Part shown: positions 52,381 through 59,603 of the stretch, piece after piece
Layout of the letters: every line of letters starts with the position of its first letter
How positions within the stretch are numbered: the stretch's first letter is position 1
NCBI GenBank assembly: GCA_035295125.1
Contig: DATGJP010000016.1
Coordinates: 1 to 64,000 of the forward strand
Source: JAICMB01 sp035295125
Lineage (GTDB): Bacteria; Acidobacteriota; Terriglobia; Bryobacterales; Bryobacteraceae
Length of the DNA stretch: 64,000 nt
Direction: 5' to 3'
Notes under the pieces: model-generated
What the model was told of the DNA's origin: nothing
What the model saw: the letters and a program-made list of their open reading frames with translations, nothing else
Databases searched by the model: none
Position numbers and translations under genes: made by a program

Positions 52381-52394
52381 CACCTATAAGTTCT

Positions 52395-52724
52395 ATGTCT
52401 AAGCCGTCCGAGATCCCGCCCGGCACGCTGGTGATGCTGATCCTTCGTGTCCTGCGTGCCGGCGAGTTGCACGGTTACGCGATCTCGCAGCGCATCCGCC
52501 AGCTTTCGAGCGATGTGCTGCAGGTGGAAGAAGGCTCGCTCTACCCCGCGCTGCAGAGAATGCTGCTCAAGGACTGGGTGAGCGCCGAATGGGGTTTATC
52601 CGATACCGGCCGCCGGGTTCGCTTCTATAAGCTAACAGCGGCCGGACGCAAACAACTCGAACAGGAAGTGTCAGACTACGAGCGGACGTCAAGCGCGATT
52701 CACTCCGTCCTGAAGACCGCCTGA
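52395..52724 (+). CDS. PadR-family transcriptional regulator
   Basis: The 109-residue protein is a compact PadR (PF03551) regulator: GTLVMLILRVLRAGELHGYAI, RIRQLSSDVLQVEEGSLYPALQRM as the recognition part, and the wing RFYKLTAAGRKQLEQE. PadR proteins often sit beside ABC/ADOP permease genes in Acidobacteria and repress them. It is convergent with the ABC ATPase gene, with 18 nt between their stops. Confidence 0.9.
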   Translation: MSKPSEIPPGTLVMLILRVLRAGELHGYAISQRIRQLSSDVLQVEEGSLYPALQRMLLKDWVSAEWGLSDTGRRVRFYKLTAAGRKQLEQEVSDYERTSSAIHSVLKTA

Positions 52725-52742
52725 ACCGGGCTCGGTGCTGCG

Positions 52743-53447
52743 TTACGCCCCAACTGCCGCGTGCTCTTCGACAACCCGGCCGTCGAACAATGTAATGCTG
52801 CGTTCGGCCAGCGCGGCATAGCGAGGATCGTGCGTCACCATGCAAATGGTCGCGCCATCGCGATGCAACTCTGCGAGCAGGGTCATCACGGCTTCGCCGT
52901 TCGCCGAGTCCAGGTTTCCAGTCGGCTCGTCCGCCAGCAGGATTGAAGGATGCCCTGCCAACGCGCGCGCGACAGCTACGCGCTGTTGCTGACCGCCCGA
53001 GAGCTGTGAAGGATAGTGCTTCATGCGGTGCGACATGCCCACTCGATCGAGCGCCTCGCGCACGAGTGTCTTCCGCTCGGAGCCGGGCATATTGCGATAG
53101 GTCAGCGGCAACTCGACGTTCTCATAAACGTTGAGGTCGCCGATCAGGTTGAACGCCTGGAAAATGAACCCGATTTCCCGATTGCGCACGCGGGCGCGCT
53201 CGGACAACTTCATTGACTCAACACGCGTGCCGTTCAAGACGTAAGCGCCGTCTGAAGGGGTGTCAAGAAGCCCCAAAATGGCAAGCAACGTCGACTTTCC
53301 GCAGCCCGACGGGCCGGAAATGGAGACATATTCGCCTCGCCTAATTTGGAGATGAATGCCCGCCAGCGCGTGCGTTTCCACCTCGTCCGTCGTAAAGACC
53401 TTCGTCACTGCATCCAGGGAAATCAGCGTGTTACCGTTGGCGTCCAT
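52743..53447 (-). CDS. MacB/LolD-type ABC transporter ATPase
   Basis: A protein of about 234 residues; AAGGAG precedes the ATG at 53447. It has Walker A GPSGCGKST, signature LSGGQQQR, Walker B ILLADEPTGNLD, and the MacB/LolD marks IQIRRGEYVSI and FQAFNLIGDLNVYENVELP. No permease is fused, so it needs partners. The two ADOP permeases in the same cluster (56.3-62.0 kb) are of the MacB/FtsX type and are the obvious candidates. Confidence 0.93.
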   Translation of the reverse strand: MDANGNTLISLDAVTKVFTTDEVETHALAGIHLQIRRGEYVSISGPSGCGKSTLLAILGLLDTPSDGAYVLNGTRVESMKLSERARVRNREIGFIFQAFNLIGDLNVYENVELPLTYRNMPGSERKTLVREALDRVGMSHRMKHYPSQLSGGQQQRVAVARALAGHPSILLADEPTGNLDSANGEAVMTLLAELHRDGATICMVTHDPRYAALAERSITLFDGRVVEEHAAVGA

Positions 53448-53496
53448 TTCCACTCCTTTCGCCTTTTCAAAACCTTGCATTTTGACGTACGCATTC

Positions 53497-53514
53497 TGGA
53501 ACGGTTAGGTTCCA
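53497..53514. promoter_or_regulatory. Inverted repeat in the leader of the ABC ATPase gene
   Basis: TGGAAC (53497-53502), six bases, GTTCCA (53509-53514): a perfect 6-bp inverted repeat about 50-67 nt before the ATPase start. It could be an operator or a leader hairpin. No clear sigma-70 boxes were found beside it. Confidence 0.35.
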
Positions 53515-53565
53515 CAGAATCCACTACTGACTTACACGGGGAAGGTAACAGGGGAGTTGCAAATA

Positions 53566-54885
53566 TTAGGACAACGGGAGGATCAGCTTCGCTTCGCAAC
53601 CACGGCCTATTTCCGCGTTCTGCAGGCTGAGCGAACCGCCGTGGGCCTCGGCGATCTGCCGGCTCAGTACCAGCCCGATTCCCGATCCGCCAGGCTTCGT
53701 GGTGAAGAAAGGTACGAACAGGTTGGAGGTGTTGGACAGCCCATGACCTTCGTCCCGGATGCTCACCTCGATGTGGGAATTCTCGCGCCGCCAACCGACG
53801 AATACGCCGCCGCCCGTTTCAAGCGACGCATCGGTAGCATTACGGATGATGTTAATCAGTAACTGCTCGAGCTGGTCGCCATCGGCTTGAATGACCAGTT
53901 CGGGACCCGCCGTGAGCACGGGACGAATGCGCGTCTCGAGGCCTACCACGCGACGCATGATGTCGCCGATGTTCACGGAGACGCGGGTCGGCTGCGGCAA
54001 TTTGGCAAGCCGTGCATAGGCGCTCATGAAGCGGCTGAGCGACTCACTGCGCGATGCGATGACCGCCAGGCCTCGCCGCATATCGTCTTCCCAGTCGTCC
54101 GCCCGTGGTTGCCGCATCAGGATGTTCTCTAAACTCCCGGCGATGGATTTGATCGGCGCAAGCGAGTTGTTGAGCTCGTGCCCCAGCACTCGGACGATCC
54201 GCTGCCATGCTTTCAACTCCTCCTCGCGGAGGGGGCGCGTCAGGTCCGTGACCACCAGCAGTTGATGCGGCAGGCCACCCTCGCGAAACGAGCTGCGGTT
54301 GATGCCCCAACGTCCAGCACCGCCGCGGAATGTACGCTGCATGGTCTGCCCCACAGGTCCGGCGAGGAAATCATCCAGGCCGAGTGCCGAAGCCTCCTTA
54401 CCGAGAACGCGCTCCGCCGGCTCTGAAATCAGACGCTCGGCCGCGCGGTTTAGCAATCGAAGGCGGTGGTCGGCATCGAAGGCGAAGATCGCGACGTCAA
54501 TCTCCTCCATCACCTTCCGGAGCAGCGTAGTGGCTTCCAGAGCGCCGAGCCGCTGGGCGCGGAGGGTGGCGCTCATGGCGTTCACCTGCACCATGACCTC
54601 ACTCATCGCGTCGCCGACATTGGTGCCCCGTCCGCGAATCGAGTAGTCGCCCTCGCGCATAGCCTCGAGCAGATTAGCCAGCGTCCGTAGCGGCGAAGCT
54701 ACGCGTTCGCGAACGCTGAAACTGAACCCCAGCCAGAACCCGATGATGATCACGGACAGGGTCCACTGGGTCTTGGGAGTCCAGTCGCCCGTCCATAGCA
54801 TGATCATCGACGTTAGGACGGCGGGGGAGCCCGCGACTAACGCGGCGATTAGAACGCGGAGTTCATGCGGGAGGTTTTGCCGCAT
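53566..54885 (-). CDS. NtrY-like sensor histidine kinase
   Basis: A protein of about 439 residues; the ATG at 54885 is 7 nt after the regulator stop. It has two membrane helices (about 12-32 and 42-58), a HAMP-like linker, a PAS domain (about 126-181), the phospho-acceptor box LGHELNNSLAPIKS with His236, and the ATPase boxes NIIRNATDAS and GGSGIGLVLSRQIAEAHGG. The HELNNSLAPI box is typical of kinases paired with NtrC-type regulators. It is coupled with the upstream regulator gene. Confidence 0.92.
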   Translation of the reverse strand: MRQNLPHELRVLIAALVAGSPAVLTSMIMLWTGDWTPKTQWTLSVIIIGFWLGFSFSVRERVASPLRTLANLLEAMREGDYSIRGRGTNVGDAMSEVMVQVNAMSATLRAQRLGALEATTLLRKVMEEIDVAIFAFDADHRLRLLNRAAERLISEPAERVLGKEASALGLDDFLAGPVGQTMQRTFRGGAGRWGINRSSFREGGLPHQLLVVTDLTRPLREEELKAWQRIVRVLGHELNNSLAPIKSIAGSLENILMRQPRADDWEDDMRRGLAVIASRSESLSRFMSAYARLAKLPQPTRVSVNIGDIMRRVVGLETRIRPVLTAGPELVIQADGDQLEQLLINIIRNATDASLETGGGVFVGWRRENSHIEVSIRDEGHGLSNTSNLFVPFFTTKPGGSGIGLVLSRQIAEAHGGSLSLQNAEIGRGCEAKLILPLS

Positions 54886-54892
54886 CGACCGA

Positions 54893-56254
54893 TCATAACC
54901 CGTAGCGCTGGAGCCGGCGATAGAGGGCGCTGCGGCTGAGTCCGAGCGCGCTGGCTGCGTGGCTGACGTTCCCATCGTGTCGCGCAAGTGCCTTCTTAAT
55001 CAGAAAGGCCTCAACCTCCTCAATGCTCATATCTTCCAGCCGCGGGCTGACCTCGCGGCCGGAGCGCAGCGCGAGATCCACGCTGCGGATCTGCGTGTCC
55101 TGCGCCATGAGAACCGCACGCTCCACGACGTGGTTCAACTCGCGAACGTTTCCCTGCCACGGATTGTCGAGCAATGCCTGCATCGCTGAGTGATCGAACC
55201 CCGTAATAGCTTTACGATACCGGCGCGCGTGTGTTCCCAGAAAATGATTGACCAGCAGCGGAATGTCTTCCCGCCGTTCGCGCAGCGCCGGCAGGTGGAT
55301 TTCGATCGTGTTCAGGCGGAAGAGCAGATCCTGCCGGAAGCGTCCCGCCGCGACTTCTTCATCCAGGTGAGCGTTTGTGGCCGAAATCACGCGCACATCG
55401 ACGCGCCGTGTTTTCGAAGAACCCACCCTCTCCATTTCCCCGACCTCCAGAACCCGAAGCATCTTGGACTGCAGATTCATCGGGACGTTAGCAATCTCAT
55501 CGAGGAAAAGCGTGCCGGTGTCGGCCAACTCGAACCGGCCGACGCGGTCCATCTTGGCATCGGTGAAAGCGCCCTTCACATGGCCGAACAACTCGCTCTC
55601 AAAAACGCCTTCCGCGAGTCCGCCGGCATTGACCGTAACCATGGGCTTCGAAGAGCGGCCCGAAATAGCGTGCAGTGTTTTCGCAACCACCTCCTTGCCG
55701 GTGCCGGGTTCGCCGGTGATGAGCACGTTGGCGTCGGATGGGCCAACCCGCGAGATCAGTTGCAGTACCGGCTGCATGGCCGGCGCCTCGGCTATGAGCG
55801 TCGGAGCGCTGTCGGTGCGCAGGAGGCTGTTCTCGGCTTCCAGCCGCAGGCCCCGCTTCAGGGCATTGGCTAAATCGATCTGGGTTCGAATGATGCTGAG
55901 CAGCCGCTCGTTTTCCCAGGGCTTCTGAATAAAATCGCGGGCGCCGCGGCGCATTGCTTCCACGGCCAGCGACACCGAACCCCAGGCGGTCATGACGATC
56001 ACCGGCAGAATGCTGTCGATCGCCTGGATGCGGGTCAACAGGTCCAACCCTTCCTCGCCGGACGTGGTATCGCGAGTATAGTTCAGATCCATGATGACCA
56101 CGTCGAAATCGCGCGATTCCAGCGCCTGCAGGATCGCGGCAGGCGACGCGGCTGCTTCGATCTGATAGCCTTCGCCCTTTAGCAAAAGGCGCAGGGCTTC
56201 CAACACATCGGGTTGGTCGTCGGCGATGAGGACACGCGCGGCGGAGGTTTTCAT
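54893..56254 (-). CDS. NtrC-family sigma-54-dependent response regulator
   Basis: The 453-residue protein has a receiver (phospho-Asp56 in IMDLN, Thr89 in VMTAWG), a sigma-54 AAA domain with Walker A GEPGTGKE (181-188), a GAFTDA loop (228-233, normally GAFTGA), Walker B TLFLDEI, and a Fis-type helix-turn-helix (428-450, SHAASALGLSRSALYRRLQ). The G-to-D change in the sigma-54 contact loop is notable. Its likely targets are the ADOP operon preceded by a -24/-12 promoter at 62036-62052. It heads an operon with the histidine kinase. Confidence 0.93.
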   Translation of the reverse strand: MKTSAARVLIADDQPDVLEALRLLLKGEGYQIEAAASPAAILQALESRDFDVVIMDLNYTRDTTSGEEGLDLLTRIQAIDSILPVIVMTAWGSVSLAVEAMRRGARDFIQKPWENERLLSIIRTQIDLANALKRGLRLEAENSLLRTDSAPTLIAEAPAMQPVLQLISRVGPSDANVLITGEPGTGKEVVAKTLHAISGRSSKPMVTVNAGGLAEGVFESELFGHVKGAFTDAKMDRVGRFELADTGTLFLDEIANVPMNLQSKMLRVLEVGEMERVGSSKTRRVDVRVISATNAHLDEEVAAGRFRQDLLFRLNTIEIHLPALRERREDIPLLVNHFLGTHARRYRKAITGFDHSAMQALLDNPWQGNVRELNHVVERAVLMAQDTQIRSVDLALRSGREVSPRLEDMSIEEVEAFLIKKALARHDGNVSHAASALGLSRSALYRRLQRYGL

Positions 56255-56292
56255 AGTTAGCTTTGCAGGTATCTGCGATCAGAACAGCCGGA

Positions 56293-56310
56293 GAGTTGTT
56301 CGGACAACTC
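56293..56310. promoter_or_regulatory. Inverted repeat between the permease and two-component genes
   Basis: GAGTTGT (56293-56299), TCGG, ACAACTC (56304-56310): a perfect 7-bp stem with a tetraloop in the 69-nt gap. No T-run follows on either strand. It may be an attenuating hairpin after the permease gene or a binding site of the regulator. Confidence 0.4.
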
Positions 56311-56323
56311 GATTTTAGCGTGC

Positions 56324-58786
56324 TTACTCATACCGCAGCGCCTCAATCGGATCGACGCGCGTGGCCCGCCGGGCGGGAAGCCACGTGGCGAGCAGTGCGG
56401 CGCCCGCCAGCAGCACCGAAACGCCTGCGAACGTTACCGGATCGGCGGGTTTGACGCCGAAGAGCAGCGACGCCATAACGCGCGTTATGGCCAGTGCACC
56501 CGCTAAGCCAACGGCAATCCCTGCAAGCACCAGTGTCATCCCTTGCCTCAGGATCATCCGCACCACGTCTCCTGCCACCGCGCCCAGTGCCATGCGAATG
56601 CCGATCTCCTGGGTGTACTGGCTCACCGAATACGACATTACGCCGTAGATTCCAAGGGCCGCGAGCAGCACCGCCAAGGCCGCGAACGCTGCAAGCAACT
56701 GCATATTGAAACGCTGCGGCGCGACGGAACGGTCGACCACCGCTACCATATCGCGGATGGCGTATAACGGCAGTTCCGCATCCAGGCTGTTCACCGCTTG
56801 GCGAATGCTCGAGGTGACGGCAGATGGCTCGCCAGCCGTTCGAACCGCCAGCAACATCGTGCGGCCATTCGCTTCGATAGATGTTTTCGGCATCTGTGGA
56901 TACGGGAGATAGGCCATCGGTTCCGCAGTCGCGGAAAGCGCCTCTTGCTTCACATCCGCGACAATACCGACGATTGCGAGCCACGGCCGCTCGTTGTCGT
57001 CTTCCGTGCCCCACTTGAAACGCTTGCCAAGGGCATCCTGGCCGGGCCAGTATGCACGCGCCATGGCCTCGTTCACGACGGCTACGGGCAGAGTCTTCTC
57101 GCGATCGGCTGCGGTGAAGAAGCGTCCCTTTTTCAGATCGATTCCGAGCGTCCGCTGATACCCCGCGGTAACGGCGTGAAACCCGGCTTGCTTAAACGCC
57201 TTCCTGCTTGCCGCATCACCTTCGGGCGTGACGGTGATGTTCCAGGCTGCGCGAAGCGGCAAGCCTGTGGATAAGGAGGCGTCCTGGACGCCCGGTAGCG
57301 CTCCAACACGCCGCAGAAGCTCATCCTGAAAGGACTTGATCGACGAATCCGTCGGGTATTTTGCGATCGGCAGCGTCAGCGCTGCAGAGAAAACGTGCTT
57401 CGGACGAAAACCCTTCGCCACGCCCCTGAGATTCAGGAAGCTTCTGAGAAGCAATCCGGCGCCGGCCAGCAGCATCAGCGCCAGCGCAACCTCGGCCACC
57501 ACCAGCGCATTGCGCACGGCGTTGCGCCGCAATCCCGCCGAGGCGCCGCGGCTACCTTCCCGTAGAGCGTGGCCTAAGTCGGTTTTCGAAGCCTGTAACG
57601 CGGGGACAATGCCGAAAAGGACCCCGGTAACGATCGAAACCACGAACGTGAACGAAAGCACCTGCCAATCCAACTGAGCCTGAGCCAGCCGGGGGACGGT
57701 CGCAGGACCAAACCGGATGAGCACCTCCGTTGTCCAAGCCGCAATCAACACGCCCAGCGCGCCGCCCGTCAGCGCGAGCACAAGGCTTTCGGTCAGTAGC
57801 TGTCGCAGGACGCGCCACCGGGCCGCCCCAATCGCGGTCCGAATCGCGATCTCGCGGCGTCGGCCGGCCGCCTTCGCGAGCAGCAGGTTGGCGACATTGG
57901 CACAGCCGATCAGCAGCACGAACCCCACGGCTGCCAGTATTACGAATAGCGATGTCCGGACATCTCCCGTGGTCGCTTCCTGCAGAGCCTGGGCGGACGC
58001 GGTCAATGACATCGGGCCTTGGTATTCCGGGGGGTAACTGAGCGTGATCCGGTGAGCAACGTCCTTCAGATCGGCCGCAACTTGAGCCGCTGGAGCGCTC
58101 TCCCGGACACGGCCCAACATGAACACGTTGAAGTTGTCGCCGCGGTCATCGAGTTGCGCCTTCGTTAGCGCGAGCGGCGTCCAAAATTCCGACGGCGCAA
58201 AACCCATGAAGCCTGATGGCGGGAATTCGAACCCTTTCGGCATCACGCCGATGATGTTATAGGCCGCGCCGTCCAACTGAGCTGTTTTGCCGACGATTTC
58301 TGGAGCGCCTCCGAAGCGGTTCTTCCACGTTCCATAGCTCAGGACGATCTCGCGATTGCGCCCCGGCTGGTCTTCGTCCGGCGTGAACGTCCTTCCGAAT
58401 ACTGGAGAAGCTCCCAGGGCGCTAAACAGGTTCGCGCTCACGCGAAATCCGTTAATGCGTTCGGGTGTTCCTGGGCCGGTAAGGTTGAAGTTGCCGCCGC
58501 TAAAGCCGGCGACCGCCTGCAACGTCCGGTTTTGGTCGCGATAGTCGATATAGTCCGGCGCCGATGCGGCAAGTTTGCCAACCTGCGGCGACTTGACCAG
58601 GTGCTGCCAGATCAGCACCAACTGCTCTGGATGATCGTACGCCAGCGGCCGCAAGAGAACGGCATTCACGACGCTAAAGATCGCCGTGTTCGCGCCGATT
58701 CCCAGCGCCAGGGCAAGTACGGCCACCGCCGTGAAGCCAGGGTTCTTCACCAACACGCGAATCGCGTGTCGAATGTCATTGATCAT
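56324..58786 (-). CDS. ADOP-type duplicated permease 1 (MacB/FtsX fold)
   Basis: The 820-residue membrane protein begins INDIRHAIRVLVKNPGFTAVAVLALALGIGANTAIFSV, the ADOP signature (shown here in words: a MacB_PCD start with a first helix ending IGANTAIF). It has two MacB-type periplasmic domains and two FtsX helix bundles (GCANVANLLLAKAAGRRREIAIR in the first and IYGVMSYSVSQYTQEIGIRMALG in the second), ending VDPIEALRYE. The exact role of ADOP permeases is not established; they probably move envelope molecules with an ABC ATPase. Its start lies 23 nt after the DUF4097 stop. Confidence 0.95.
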   Translation of the reverse strand: MINDIRHAIRVLVKNPGFTAVAVLALALGIGANTAIFSVVNAVLLRPLAYDHPEQLVLIWQHLVKSPQVGKLAASAPDYIDYRDQNRTLQAVAGFSGGNFNLTGPGTPERINGFRVSANLFSALGASPVFGRTFTPDEDQPGRNREIVLSYGTWKNRFGGAPEIVGKTAQLDGAAYNIIGVMPKGFEFPPSGFMGFAPSEFWTPLALTKAQLDDRGDNFNVFMLGRVRESAPAAQVAADLKDVAHRITLSYPPEYQGPMSLTASAQALQEATTGDVRTSLFVILAAVGFVLLIGCANVANLLLAKAAGRRREIAIRTAIGAARWRVLRQLLTESLVLALTGGALGVLIAAWTTEVLIRFGPATVPRLAQAQLDWQVLSFTFVVSIVTGVLFGIVPALQASKTDLGHALREGSRGASAGLRRNAVRNALVVAEVALALMLLAGAGLLLRSFLNLRGVAKGFRPKHVFSAALTLPIAKYPTDSSIKSFQDELLRRVGALPGVQDASLSTGLPLRAAWNITVTPEGDAASRKAFKQAGFHAVTAGYQRTLGIDLKKGRFFTAADREKTLPVAVVNEAMARAYWPGQDALGKRFKWGTEDDNERPWLAIVGIVADVKQEALSATAEPMAYLPYPQMPKTSIEANGRTMLLAVRTAGEPSAVTSSIRQAVNSLDAELPLYAIRDMVAVVDRSVAPQRFNMQLLAAFAALAVLLAALGIYGVMSYSVSQYTQEIGIRMALGAVAGDVVRMILRQGMTLVLAGIAVGLAGALAITRVMASLLFGVKPADPVTFAGVSVLLAGAALLATWLPARRATRVDPIEALRYE

Positions 58787-58809
58787 GCTGTTCGATCCAA
58801 TCGGCGCGA

Positions 58810-59592
58810 CTAAACCGTTGGAGCGTCAATCTGCCTCAAATGGATCGCGCCGTTCACCGTGCTGACCTTAAGCTGCGGGCCGCCCTTCCCAATTGTGGCG
58901 TGGAACCAGCCGCGCTTAGCCGGACCATGAAGTGCAATCGGAAGGTCCGAATCGATGCGCCCGCCTGAGGTTGTGGCGTGGACATTGGCATTGATCCCGG
59001 GCTGCAACTCGAGTTCGACATTGCCGTTCACGGTGGAAAAAGTCCTCGAATCGCGCCATACTGCGCCGGTAAGGATCGCATGAATCGATCCGTTGATCGC
59101 GCTCGCCGATGCCATGCCTGCCGTGCTGATGTCGATCTTACCCGTCACGGTGTGCGCCTCAACATCCGCCGAGAGGTGTTCCGCCCCCACCGATCCTTCT
59201 ACAGTCCAAGCCGAGAAACGGACACCCGGCGGCACGCGAACGATAAAATCGACGTTAATGTCGCTGTTCTCATTGCCGCTTCGCCCCGTTGAGCCAGGTT
59301 GGCAGGCGTTCCCCCCTCCGGGCGTCGGATAAACCGCGCAAACCGTAACGCCGCTGCCGTTCTCGATAACCGCGATCTCCACGTCGGAAGGATCGGAGCG
59401 TGAGCTGCTGCGGGACGCCACGACCTCCGCTTCCGGGCCGCGGGCGGGTTCCGCGATGATCGTGCCCTTTACGCCTTTAACCTCGAGCAATTGTCCGGGC
59501 ACCAGGCTGCCCGACCAGTGAAAATCGTTCCGGTCGGTCGCGCTTAGCGCGCCCAGGGATAAGAGAAGCAAAAGCAGCGTTCTATACATCAT
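58810..59592 (-). CDS. DUF4097-like exported beta-helix protein
   Basis: A protein of about 260 residues with a signal peptide (YRTLLLLLLSLGALSA). The mature part is a series of beta strands with the DUF4097 theme: VKGVKGTIIAEPARG, VRFSAWTVEGSVGAEHL, AHTVTGKIDIST, ASAINGSIHAIL, STVNGNVELELQPG, TTSGGRIDSDLP, and STVNGAIHLRQ. It carries one Cys pair. In this cluster it sits between two permeases on one transcript, which suggests a periplasmic accessory of the transporter. ATG-ATG at 59592/59589 leaves the start slightly uncertain. Confidence 0.75.
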   Translation of the reverse strand: MMYRTLLLLLLSLGALSATDRNDFHWSGSLVPGQLLEVKGVKGTIIAEPARGPEAEVVASRSSSRSDPSDVEIAVIENGSGVTVCAVYPTPGGGNACQPGSTGRSGNENSDINVDFIVRVPPGVRFSAWTVEGSVGAEHLSADVEAHTVTGKIDISTAGMASASAINGSIHAILTGAVWRDSRTFSTVNGNVELELQPGINANVHATTSGGRIDSDLPIALHGPAKRGWFHATIGKGGPQLKVSTVNGAIHLRQIDAPTV

Positions 59593-59603
59593 CACCTCTG
59601 GCC

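Noticed and set aside
53558..53573. A second sigma-54 promoter before the ABC ATPase gene (TGTCCT-N5-TTGCA on the minus strand)
   Set aside because: The -12 half is good but the -24 half has GT instead of the needed GG, and it overlaps the kinase stop.
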